A stretch of DNA of 64,000 nt from Arbacia lixula (taxonomy: Eukaryota > Echinodermata > Echinoidea > Arbacioida > Arbaciidae). Under the pieces are notes generated by a model, which had not been told where the DNA came from, made no database searches, and was given only the letters and a program-made list of their open reading frames with translations. Shown here piece by piece: positions 1 through 16,860 of the stretch. Where the stretch lies: NCBI GenBank assembly GCA_963669155.1, contig OZ022591.1, forward strand, positions 11,635,185-11,699,184. Direction: 5' to 3'. How positions within the stretch are numbered: position 1 is the stretch's first letter; every line of letters starts with the position of its first letter. A program made the position numbers and the translations under genes.

Positions 1-757
1 CTATGCTGTACGAACATGTGTTACTGTACGAGGATGGCGCAAAAATTCAACGGTCAAGATGCAGTGGAACGAGCCTAATAATTCCCCTTACCATCCGCAT
101 CAATCAATTAAAATATCCCCTCTGAAATACTTCAGAGCGTGGCATCAATTATAATAGACCATATTCACATAAATACAGATTACCAGAATCACGTTTAAAA
201 GGTTATAAACATGGTTTTAATCGCCAGAAATCGGAATAAAACTCACCTCCTGATGACGCCATATTTCACAGAGTGGCATTACCCATGATGCATTGCGTAG
301 TTAACAAACGCTGTTGTTTGTTTGTTTTCTTTGTACTGGCTGTGAAAAAATGCATTGAAGCGAGGCGACGCGACGCGATCGCTCAACATGCAGGCCTATA
401 CACTGGTTACTGTTGACTTCTACAGGAAACAATTTTATTTTTCAGTTTACGGACTAACTTTGTCCAAACAGAAGGGCGTAAATAACTAATAAAAGTGGTT
501 GACAGATATAAAATCAGTGCCCTAAATTTCAAAAAGGAAAAGAAAAGAAAATGTGTGTGTGCACGGTGTACACCGGCCGTGGTCATGGGTGAAAAAAGGG
601 CAAAACATGAAGCCCAAAAATTGCGTTTCTTTGGATGGCAATTCTGTATAAAAACGATCATTTGTTTGTGGAAAAGAAATTAGAAATCTTTTTGCAAAAG
701 TACACTTACCGATGTAAATGGGATACTATAACGATATTTGGTGATTGTAGCCTCCCA

Positions 758-867
<110 letters not shown>

Positions 868-1689
868 GAGAGTAAAGAACATTCTAAAAATGGAGATAAT
901 GCAGGCAATTCATTGAAATAATTATGAGTTTACTTTATGAATGGCTTCCAAGATAAAATGATCTTGTAAGATGTCCTACGACTTTCTCTCTCTCTCTCTT
1001 TTTTTTGTGAAAGCCTTATAGGCCTATATTAGGCCTATGTGGTAGGCCTATATAGAGCAAATGTTGTTTTTTGCATTTAACAACAAGGTATAATATTATT
1101 TTAATGTCAGAATCTGTGAGATAGAAATTACATTTAACATTCAGCCAACATATGGCACTGTTTTGCATATTACCCATTTACTGAATATGAAAAAATAATT
1201 CTTTGTTGTTTTAGTATTGGTTATTGAATAATGTACTTTAAGGCAATGATTAACCCGTGTTTGAGCTTCTTTTCTGTATAATGAAGTAAAAAAAAAACAA
1301 AAAAACTTGAAGGCTTAACGTGAAATGTGCAGTAATTGAGGAGTGCAGACTATTTTCATGATGAAGAAAATGATTTTAGTAGGCCTTACGCTCTATAATG
1401 TGACTTCCATGAATCATTTTAAAGAGATCTTAACCTGGGACCTGAGTGACCACCCTGTCCTACACCCCCCTCCTCACTCCCCACCCCCGGCCGCTCCGTC
1501 GCCGCCAGGATCGAGTCCCAGACACCCATCCCTTTCAAATCATCACACAATGGCTACATATCGGTAGATTAAGAAAAACGCCCCAAAGAAGTAAAATAAA
1601 GCATTTAGTAGATTATCAAGATTACGTTACAATATAACAAAAAGGCGCTAAACGTGCAGTACAAAAGTCTCGATTTCACATTATTGTTG

Positions 1690-1985
1690 AGAGCAGCTGC
1701 TATGAATAAAAAGGAATATATAATTAGATATCCATTTCTTTAAACATCCTTGGTTTTTCAGACTTTTTCTTTCGTTATGAATGCAAATTTTTTTCACGTC
1801 CTTCAAACAATGCGTTACTAATGATAACCTCAAAGCTTGTCCGAGGTTTGTCCGAGTAGCAACAGTGCGTTCCACCCATTGAAACTGACTTATGAAATAC
1901 AGGTGGATAACCGTTTAGAACTACGCAGTTACGGGAAAAGTTGTGAATACATTACGAAAACGACTTATTGAATTTTATTTTGTGT
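1690..1985 (+). repeat. Dispersed repeat family 'GCGTTCCACC', copy 1
   Basis: Contains GTCCGAGTAGCAACAGTGCG, then TTCCACCCATTG, and later CGCAGTTACGGG followed by GTGAATACATTACGAAAAC. The same blocks in the same order recur at 28640-29430, and in reverse orientation at 32285-32460. No coding capacity is evident. The family is not one I can name. Confidence 0.65.
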
Positions 1986-2288
1986 GCTAATGGGTCATTA
2001 TTTTGAAGATGCTCGAAATCAATCAAGTGTTTAAAAATGCCAACTCCGATCCCCCCTCAAACCTATTCCCCCCCCCCTCCCCTCCCCCCCCCCCCTCCTC
2101 CCTAACCCGTACATCTTTGGAATCGCTCAAAACGGGCAGACAAATATCGGTCATCAAGCGGTGGCTGCAAAGAACTTGGGCTAGTTTTCGCTCGTGCTGT
2201 GCTACTTACAGACCACTCGCGGCGGTTTAGCTCAATTTTAGTGAGAAAAAAAAGCATTTTGCGGAGTCACTAAAACTTAACTGTAAAG

Positions 2289-8396
<6,108 letters not shown>

Positions 8397-9031
8397 TCCC
8401 CATTTATCGATAGCGATTAAATGTACATATATTTTGTTGTTAGACAGTGAACGGCGTGTGTTCATTGTACTGTCTGGGTCATACATCACAAAGAGTGAGT
8501 TGTAATACCATTACATAGCGACTTTTCAATCAATTCTCTATATAGGGGTAAGTTGTCCCGCAATATATGGTGCAGCAACATCAGGATTTTTGTCTGCAGT
8601 CATGTCCGCATCTGTTTTTTTTTTTTTACGCTAGACTGGAAACAGATGTGACTGCAAACAAAATGGGAATGCGGCTGCGCGGTGCATCATGGGACAACTC
8701 TTCCTTGTATGCGGTGATTGGAGACTATGGAAAATTGCAGAGTTGCTATCTATTGCAACTCTCTGTATCACAAACTATCAATGCTATCCATTTTCAAATC
8801 CTAGTCTCGGTAGATCCACACATTATACAATCAATATCCCATGATGCAAGTGAAGAGCGTAACTTCTTGACTCTTTGTGATGCAGGACCACAGTGTGTTT
8901 CTGTAAGATTCATGTCAGACAGTGGTTAGACTAAAAGAATCTCAAACCAGCCTTTGGGTAGACCTTAAAAATAGATAGGCAATCTTTGGTTTATTTAATG
9001 TACCATTGTGTGTCCCTTTTCCAGGTTATAA

Positions 9032-9037
9032 AATAAA
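9032..9037 (+). terminator. PSMB6: Candidate PSMB6 polyadenylation signal (AATAAA), proximal
   Basis: AATAAA about 640 bases after the stop. A second AATAAA lies at 9643-9648. Transcript data would be needed to say which is used. Confidence 0.4.
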
Positions 9038-9642
9038 GTTGTGTAAATACCAAAGTAAATGGAAGAGAATACTGATTAAGAATATTCCGTAGAATACAGG
9101 ATCTATAAAATGACTTACAATCGCTTTATTTTTACCAGTTACATGATATTTACCTTCAGTACCAATTCACAAATAATTTTATTCCTTTTGTTCCCTTTTC
9201 ACTGTTTCAAATATTGCTTTGAAATGAGATGAGTGAACTGAAACTATATATAACTATATAACCAAAGTACACCAAACTATATAACCAAAGTACATCTATG
9301 TTGTGAAAAATTCTCAGAAGAATGAATTCCAACTGATTTGGTTAACACATTCTTGTTGTTTCATAATGCAAATCTTTCCCCCTCCCAACAATTTTCAATA
9401 ACTGTTCTAGGGGCTTTAACTTAAGAATAGGCCTACATGTTCATGTATATGAGTTTGAAACTGAACTTTCTTTATAAGAAATCAAGGTAATGAAAAATCA
9501 CCTAAATTCAAAGCATTCCCTCATTGTCACAACCATAATCAGCTTGTTTGCTCAGAGATTCACTTCTTTTTCAGAAACAGGCTTCAAAATGGTATTTTGC
9601 ATGTTATTTCTACATGTATTCTGTTTGTACGTGTTGTAAAGA

Positions 9643-9648
9643 AATAAA
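9643..9648 (+). terminator. PSMB6: Candidate PSMB6 polyadenylation signal (AATAAA), distal
   Basis: AATAAA about 1.25 kb after the stop, followed by AGAAGTCAAACTG. It is the last such signal before the MITE at 9805. Confidence 0.35.
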
Positions 9649-9804
9649 GAAGTCAAACTGTAAGAGACATTTATTAGCCTTTGATTTGTTTGACAGCTCG
9701 GTCCACTGTATGAAGAATGTTTGAGCTGCTGATGTATTTTCTTGTACAGTCATTCTGAAGTGCCCTGTAAATGACTCTGGGGTTGGAACGAGAATTGAAA
9801 ATCT

Positions 9805-9962
9805 GGGCCCTGTTGCATAAAACTTACCATTGATGGTAATTGATGGCTATCAATGGCAACTTCTATGGAAACCTGAAATGTGATTGCCGAGTGGTGTTGC
9901 CATGGTAGTTACCATTGAGGACAGAGCTACCATTAATGGTAAGTTTTATGCAGCGGGACCCA
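9805..9962. mobile_element. Foldback MITE, GGGCCCTGTTGCATAAAAC family, copy 1
   Basis: Begins GGGCCCTGTTGCATAAAAC then TTACCATTGATGG, and ends with the inverted counterpart CCATTAATGGTAAG then TTTTATGCAGCGGGACCC. It is about 158 bases with no coding capacity. Relatives lie at 13008-13169, 33895-34032 and 60848-60975. Confidence 0.8.
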
Positions 9963-10533
9963 GTTTATAAATTTTCTGGACTGAAAGCCGAAGATCAGAG
10001 ATAGAGAAGATGTTTGAGAGGAATTTGAGAGTTAACTCTCTGTGTGCGATGTGTGCTTTTTTTCACAAGTAATATGCACAAATCACACAGAACAACTTTT
10101 TATCTTGCATGAAAATAGTCTTCTAATCTTCCTTTGCAAATTCATTTTAGTCTTATCATGATGCTGCCCATTTGTTTCATTGTAGGAAGGGAGTTGTGTT
10201 TTTGTTCAATCGCCATAATAGGAGAGCAGAGGTGACTAATTTGTTTATTGAAAATAAACCACAAAAGAAGATTGAGAACAACAATCAAATTAAACTCCAG
10301 CAATTTCAAACTGCTGTGTAGATTTATATGATGAGTGCGTTCAGTGTAGCCAACAATTATTTGGACATCCCGGAAAAATAAATCAACCAAATTCAAATAA
10401 CCAAATGCATGTACAGCATTCAATCAAAATATCCTTTATCAACTGCGACTGGAACATACTGTAGGTTTCCACCTAAGCGCACAAATGAAGAAAAATACTT
10501 ATTGGTTGGTTGCTCCATTTCAGTTTTCCTGTT

Positions 10534-10990
10534 TTAAAGGTATAGTCCACCCTGAAGTCAAGTTGGTTTCATTAAAAGAGAAACATGAAACAGTGAAGGT
10601 TTGATAAAAATCCGTCGAAGGATAGGAAAGTTGTGATCTTTCAACACTTTGATTTTGTGACTTCACCTCCATTACATGTATGTTGTGTACATTTTTAAAC
10701 ATTTTCTCAAAGGGATATGTATAATTTTACAAGTGCATTTAAAAAGTCATTATAAATGCGTTTTGACACACATTCCTCTCTCTCTCTCTCTCTATATATA
10801 AAAAAAAGCCTTCACCAAAAACAAAAAAGAGCAATTTATGGAATCATACAACACACAACATATGGGAGAGCACCTCGCACGAAATTCCAAAAGATCATAA
10901 CTTTCTTATCCTTTCTTCACTGGTATGCTTCTTTAATATTTCTGTGTTTCTTTTAAACCATTATAAGTTCAGGTTAACTATCCCATTAAG
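10534..10990. mobile_element. Foldback MITE, TTAAAGGGATAGTCC family, long copy
   Basis: Starts TTTAAAGGTATAGTCCACCC, then AAGTTGGTTTCATTAAAAG, AAACATGAAACAGTGAAGG and AAAATCCGTCGAAGGATAGG. The right side has AACTTTCTTATCC and ends near GGTTAACTATCCCATTAA. It is about 455 bases. The family recurs at 23680-24095, 38091-38263, 41105-41498 and 55450-55664. Confidence 0.75.
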
Positions 10991-11039
10991 GTCACAACAA
11001 ATCCTAGAAAATCACATTGAGATATCGCATGTCCCGCCA

Positions 11040-11350
11040 CCAATGGTATTCAGAGGGTAAAGCAAGTTTACAAGTTGTCTTCAGTTTATGGTTGGTCTTT
11101 CCTTAGCTGTAATCACTGCATGAATTCCTCACTGCTTACTAGTACTATGTAGTCTAGATTATGGCTAATTGGTATGTATATTGACCTCATTAGGTATAAT
11201 GTTATGGAAGGTTATGGATCAACTTTCTTTCTTTGAACCCATGCTCAACGCCGCTGACGTAAGTTATGTTTTCTCAACAGGGGTTTTTCAGGTGAGCAGT
11301 TAGGAGCATGAGAGTGTGGCAAAGGCTATTCGGAAAGAACAAAAACCTTA
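11040..11350 (+). repeat. Dispersed repeat shared with 42650-42830
   Basis: GTTATGGAAGG followed by TTTCTTTCTTTGAACCCATG, then TTTTCAGGTG and AGAACAAAA. The same blocks recur in the same order near 42668-42820. No frame or terminal inverted repeat is seen. Confidence 0.5.
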
Positions 11351-11569
11351 AAGAGACTTGTCCTTCGGGCTCTGCGTGCTGCTGGGTGGTTCTAATCTAG
11401 AAGCATGAGCTCCAACTCATTGCTAAGATTATCAATGACCCATGAAGCTTCTGTGGACTGAGTGCCCCGTCTCGAATGGTCCCCGAGGGGCCCAAACATC
11501 AAACCCAGAATAAGTGTTTGTGTTCTGTGGGGGGCCACTCACAGCCCATTCTTCTCCTGGAGAAAGGCC

Positions 11570-11708
11570 TGGGCCCTGTCATATAAAAAAATCATGTGAT
11601 TGATCGCAACTTGACTTGCGTTTGATATCAATCGTAACTCTGTATACTAGATATAAGTAATTTGACTTATGATTATGATTAATCACAATTCTTTGTAAGA
11701 CGGGTGCC
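11570..11708. mobile_element. Short foldback MITE (GGGCCCTGTCATATAAA)
   Basis: The left end GGGCCCTGTCATATAAA then ATGTGATTGATCGCAACT is matched on the right by the inverted GATTAATCACAATTC, then TTGTAAGACGGGTGCC. It resembles the GGGCCCTGTTGCATAAAAC family at its tips but has a different interior. Confidence 0.55.
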
Positions 11709-12284
11709 GAGCTCGCTTTACAAATGCCAGCTCGATTTCAACAGGTAGCCAGATGGCACGTATTCTTGTGCTTTCTGCTTGCCCAACCAAGCAGCACGCT
11801 CTTAGTTTTTTGAATATTGAAACCTAGTTCGCCAAACTCCGTGTATATATGGCTCTGAGTTCGCCCAGTCAATATATTGTTTAGTTAGGCAAGCATAATT
11901 TATGCGCGCATATAGTGATATCTATTGAAACCGAATTGACCAAACTCTATATAGATGGCTTTGACTGAACCCGAAAAGGTTTTTTGGTTGTTGTTGATGC
12001 CGGTGGGAAGGGGGCAGTAAATTTGTGGGGTCCTCGCGATTCCGGAATGATGTGGGACAGAGGAAATGTGACTGAATTGCGTGACCACTGTTACGAGAGC
12101 TCAACACATTAAAAACCCTCCATAATATTGATTAATCTAAGCCGATTGGGGGAGGAGGCGTCATCCAGAACCACTCAGCAGCAAGTAGAGTATGAAGAGG
12201 ACACGCTTAAATAGCGTCCCTGGGCGATCGAGTCTGGGCACAGCGATCTTTTACAACCGAGCTGTTCGTAAGCTAAGGCGACTT

Positions 12285-12620
12285 TATGTTGCACGACTGG
12301 AGACTTGTTCTTTTATCCGATTTCACACACCTCCTTGTCACACCTTGTATTTGATTATAATCGTAGAAGAAGCGGACGTATCGGACAACTTGGCGGAAAA
12401 AATGTATTTCGTAAGCCTACAATGGACGCAAGTGCAAAACAAGATGTTTAACATAAGCATAGCAACGAGAATCCAATAATGGTTTTGAGAGGGGAGTTCG
12501 TCGGCATTAGCGAATTTGTTTTAGTCGACATACCTGGATTTCTAATTTTCCAACTATAGAAGGTAAATTAGCTGGCAAAATGTCAGTTGTTACAAAGAAT
12601 TCATTGATTGTGTCTACAAA
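12285..12620 (+). repeat. Palindromic repeat unit, copy A
   Basis: Contains TTTTATCCGATTTCACAC, CTTGTATTTGAT, GTATCGGACAACTTGGCGG and GCAAAACAAGATG. Copy B (12650-12905) carries the same blocks reversed, so A and B form a large imperfect palindrome. Copy C (16205-16860) repeats the A orientation. Confidence 0.7.
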
Positions 12621-12639
12621 CATAAAAGCATATCTACAC

Positions 12640-12905
12640 TAATATCAAACATCTTGTTTTGCGCTTCCGCCCGTTGCAGGCTAAGAAATACATTTTCCCG
12701 CCATGTTGTCCGATACATCCGATTTCTCTACGGTGATAATCAAATACAAGGGGTTGCAAAGAGGTGTATGAAATCGGATAAAAATAGAAAAATAAAGGAC
12801 GAAGGTAAAGAAATTCTGGGTTAAACTCTTGTGGTTGATAAAGGATTAAGCACAACGCAAAAGTTGATCGATGCAAAGATTATTATACAAGGTCATTATT
12901 TTAAG
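12640..12905 (-). repeat. Palindromic repeat unit, copy B (inverted)
   Basis: CATCTTGTTTTGCGCTTCCG, then CGCCATGTTGTCCGATACAT, then AAATACAAGGGGTTGCAAAG and AAATCGGATAAAA: the reverse complement of the copy A and C blocks. It ends at CTTTTGCG-type DNA beside a short (GT)n. Confidence 0.7.
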
Positions 12906-13007
12906 CGGATTTGGGGCGTGTGTGTGCGTGCGTGTGTGTGTGTGTGTTAAATCAAATTTATTACTGCGACAAAGACTCTATCAACCGTCATCACAGTGCA
13001 TTAGCCC

Positions 13008-13169
13008 TTCTGGTCATGTTGCACATAGGTTTCAATTATTGTAACTTACCATCAATAGTAACTACCATGGCAACAGGTGCAAAAATGAAAGCTCATTCGC
13101 TGTTGCCATGGTAGTTACAATTGATGGTAAGTTACACTAATTGAACACCTATATGCAACATGGCCCTGT
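13008..13169. mobile_element. Foldback MITE, GGGCCCTGTTGCATAAAAC family, copy 2
   Basis: CATGTTGCACATAGGTTTCA, then GTAACTTACCATC and GTAACTACCATGGCAACAG. These are mirrored by CTGTTGCCATGGTAGTTAC, GATGGTAAGTTAC and ATATGCAACATGGCCCTG. Tips have diverged from the other copies, but the palindrome is nearly perfect at its core. Confidence 0.78.
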
Positions 13170-13675
13170 ACTAGGCAAAACACTACTCGATAATAGTTCA
13201 TTATGCTTCTGGCAGATATGTTATACCCAAGGTAGAGTGTTGTGCTCTGAATTAATTTGCCGATACACACGGTGATTTTGTTCCTGCTTTGTTATAAAGT
13301 TGAAATTTTGATTGAATATTCAAAGGATTATCATAAGAATATTAATTGCTAGAATGTCCTGTAACCGGCTATCAACAAATTTACATATTTCGACTTTATG
13401 ACGGAACATTCCAACCTGATTCGAGCTGTAACTATTTTAAACTGTTTTTTTCCCGTTTATATATTAGTAAGTGCGCTCTGTGACTAAGGCTGATTGAATA
13501 CATGCATCTCGTTTTTGGTTTATTCTTACGAAAAAAAATGTCCGATTTATTTTACATCCTGTTTTTATGAAGATACTTACAAACTAGAGCGAGTCGGTGA
13601 AACAGAACATAGAAAAAGCACCTTATGCCCGCATGCACCTACGTTCCCCAGCTTGTCACTTGCATGCACACATAC

Positions 13676-15513
13676 ACACTTTTTTGTTTTTCCATATTCT
13701 TTATTTGATTTCATTCCCATGATAAAATAAACAATTTCACTTTTTAACATACAATAACAAATACATAAAGGTAATATTTCTATTGATTTGATAAACACAA
13801 TAAAGCATGATTTACCACTTGTATGTAAATATGTACATGTGCCATATTCCTCCTGAATATATATGCAACTTGTAAATCATATTCCTCTAAAATAATAATC
13901 ATTATAATACTAATAGATATGTATAAATGATAATAAAACAATTCCATAAGAATGAAATCTTTTCTGATATCTCTTCTCCCCCGAACATATCCACCCCCAC
14001 ACAAAACATGTAAGTCCCCCCCCCCCATGTCCGGTGTAACTGCTCCCATTCCCTCACGCGCTCAAGAAATACGGAAATGGAACTGATGCTGTCAGGCGAG
14101 CATTATGGATATTAAAAAAGGGTAACCACCCAGAACAAATAAGAAAATACAAATGCTATAAGTCCTCTAAATGTTCAATTCTTCCCATTTCTGTAAGTGT
14201 AACTCTAATTTACACCTTTTGATCGCTAACTTCTCTTCCCTATCTTTATAGTCCGAAATCATTTTTAAGATTTTGTTCATGGAAGGAAGCATTCCTTTTG
14301 TTCTCGAAAAATATATGATGTATTTTATGATAAGGATAATGGAATTGCACATTTTGATTCTTTGAGAATTTCCTTGGATCCCCATGAAAATTAATTTCCA
14401 GTTATTGATGTCTAATTCCTTTAAATTCAATCTATTTTTAATTTCTTGCCAAATTCTTTGAACGTGTGCACAAAACAGAAAAAAGGTGTGAATACGTCTC
14501 ATCCTCCTTTTTACAAAAGAAACACAGTTTATCAGTTACAAATCCAAATCTAAAGAGGTGATCTTTAGTATATAGGGCCCCATGTAATAACTTAAATTGA
14601 AATTCTCTATGCTTACAACAAATTACTGCACTTCTCGGTCTTAAAGATATATCCTTAATTTCTTCCTTATTATAGTTATGTTGATTATATCAATCTCGCA
14701 CTTGTAAATTATATTCTTCCTGAAATGTTTTAATGAAGTAATTGTACACTTTTCTAGATTTTAAGTTAGACAATTGACCTATTTGTCCTTCTTTGTTTAA
14801 TCTTATGCCAAAATTATGAATATCAACTTGCATATGTTCTCCTGTTTCCCAATCATCAGGAATGGCTTTAAACAAATCAAGAATGTTTAATAATTCTTTG
14901 CTTTCAATTCTTAAAGTAAAAAAATAGAACATGGTTTGATTTCTTTTCCATTAGTTACATCATCTATTTGAATATTCCATTTCTTCCATAGATCCTCATC
15001 AAATATAATTTTGTTTCTTATGCAAATGGGTCTATCATTGAAAAGAATGGGATTATGTTTATTTTCTTCAAAGTGTCTACATTTATCCAATTCTTGCCAG
15101 ACCTTTAAAATTTCTCTATAGAAAGGTGCCAGGTTATTCAAATTCAGTTTATTCATATCGTAATCACATACAAATATGGACCTCCCCCCTATTGACCTAC
15201 AGAAATATTCAAAACAAAACTTCCATCCTGACAAGTTATCTCCATATATTAGCCGTTTAAGCCAAATAACCCTTTGAGTTTTTATAAATGTTTCATAATT
15301 TGTCATTCTTACACCCCCAAACCCATAATACTGATATAAAAATTTCCTTTTTATTCTGTCCTTTCCACCCAAAATGAAATCAAAGGAAATACGTTCTACT
15401 TCTTCCAGAATGAGTTTTGGAACAGTAATGAGAGAAGAGACATAATTGTATTTGGACAGAACATAAGTCTTCAACAATTGAATCTTACCCATTATTGTAA
15501 GATCCCTTTGCTT

Positions 15514-15515
<2 letters not shown>
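13676..15515 (-). pseudogene. 5'-truncated, frameshifted non-LTR retrotransposon (LINE, L1/Tx1-like)
   Basis: Read on the minus strand, the C-terminal half of a reverse transcriptase polyprotein begins right after a (GT)n tract. Motifs include Ile-Met-Gly-Lys-Ile-Gln-Leu-Leu-Lys-Thr, and a Gly-Gly-Val-Arg-Met near 15320. Further on comes a Phe-Gln-Phe-Lys-Leu-Leu-His-Gly segment with Cys-Phe-Phe-Cys-Lys-Lys-Glu-Asp-Glu-Thr and His-Leu-Phe, the zinc-knuckle region common in L1-like elements. The frame breaks around 14920, 14690 and 14500, so the copy is dead. A 3' untranslated tail with AATAAAGAATATGG ends near 13676 in a short TG-rich tract. The fingers and palm of the reverse transcriptase are absent. 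Confidence 0.8.
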
Positions 15516-15553
<38 letters not shown>

Positions 15554-15600
15554 ACACACACACGCACGCACACACACATACGCACATACACACCTACACA
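15516..15600. repeat. (CA)n microsatellite between two LINE fragments
   Basis: CA repeat with CATA and CACG interruptions. It is the 5' boundary of the LINE fragment at 13676-15515 and also abuts the 3' end of a second fragment starting at 15601. Confidence 0.9.
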
Positions 15601-16065
15601 CTTTTTTGTTTTAAATCGTATTTTATTTCTTCCTCATACCACATGACAATAATATATCCCATGAAATCATTTACATAGTTAATTCAATATTCATTTTTTT
15701 TTTTACATTTTATCATTCATAAACAGTTTTACTTGATTATAAAATAACATAAATTAAATAAATCCGAAAAAAATGAATAAACTTGAATCCATCTATACAA
15801 GTTCTTTAACATTTTCTTTAACAGTTATAGGACTAGTAATATAGACAGAATTATATAAATTTCAAATTATACAATTTTTTTTCATTTACATATCCTTTTT
15901 AATCACAATTATTTTGAGGAAGTTATATGAAAACACACTTACCCACGCTTAACACATACCCATCCACACACACACACACCTCATACACACACACACACTC
16001 CCCCCCCCCCGAACATATCCACCCCACACAAAACATGTAAGTCCACCTCCCCCCCTCCCCCCCCC
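15601..16065 (-). mobile_element. Second, very short LINE 3' fragment of the same family
   Basis: On the minus strand it ends AAAACAAAAAAGTGTGTAGG, like the neighbouring copy (AAAACAAAAAAGTGTGTATG). On the plus strand, GAACATATCCACCCCACACA with CATGTAAGTCC near 16010-16044 matches 13983-14022. Only 3' untranslated sequence is left. Confidence 0.65.
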
Positions 16066-16200
16066 CCACACACACACAAACACACGCACGCACACACACT
16101 TACATACGCACACACACACACACCCTCACAAACACACACATACGCACGCACACACACATACATACGCACACACACACACACACACACACAAGCACACATG
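16066..16200. repeat. (CA)n-rich array
   Basis: Interrupted CA/CATA/CACG repeat bounding the second LINE fragment on its 5' side. Confidence 0.9.
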
Positions 16201-16204
16201 CACG

Positions 16205-16538
16205 AAATCCGCTTAAAATAATGACTTTCCGAATAATCTTTGCATCGATCACCGTCTGGGTACGTGGTGTTTTTTAAAGGTCCTTAATCCTTTATTAACC
16301 ACAAGAGTTTAACCTAGAATTCCTTCACCTTCGTCCTTTATTGTTCTATTTTATCCGACTTTATACGCCTCTTTGCAACCCCTTGTATTTGATCATATCA
16401 TCGCAGATAAATCGGATGTATCGGACACCATGGTGGGAAAATGTATTTCGTAATCCATCAATGGGCGGAAGCGCAAAACAAGATGATATTTAGTCATGTT
16501 AGTATGGCCAAGAGAACACAGGGGAGATAAAGAAATGA

Positions 16539-16577
<39 letters not shown>

Positions 16578-16591
16578 TGTGTGTGTGTGTA

Positions 16592-16632
<41 letters not shown>

Positions 16633-16860
16633 TACAGAGTTCGACAGTCAGACAGAGTGAAAGACAGACAGACAGAATGGCTATCAGGCATGTGAGAAGG
16701 GAGTTAGTCGGCACGAGCGATTTTGGTTTTGTCGACATTCCTGAATATCAAATTCACCTACAAGAAAAAAGTTAAATGAGCTGGCAAAAGTTGTGCCGAA
16801 GACATTTCAGTGTGTCTAAAACTATTGCAAAATATCTTTCAACATGTACAGTTTTGCAAG
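16205..16860 (+). repeat. Palindromic repeat unit, copy C
   Basis: AAATCCGCTTAAAATAATGA then TCTTTGCATCGATCA matches the reverse complement of copy B. AAGGGAGTTAGTCGGC then TTTTGTCGACATTCCTG matches copy A. A compound (GA)n(GT)n(GA)n microsatellite at 16541-16633 interrupts this copy. Confidence 0.7.
16541..16633. repeat. Compound (GA)n(GT)n(GA)n microsatellite
   Basis: Runs of GA, then GT with one TATG step, then GA again, inside repeat copy C. Confidence 0.95.

Larger units (their letters stand above)
8397..9800 (+). other. PSMB6 3' untranslated region and downstream DNA
   Basis: AT-rich DNA with two AATAAA signals. It contains an open frame at 8567-8929 (120 codons) with no recognisable domain, which I regard as chance. 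No other gene is seen. Confidence 0.5.

Noticed and set aside
8567-8929. 120-codon frame after PSMB6
   Set aside because: No domain or coding-like composition; overlaps the presumed 3' untranslated region.
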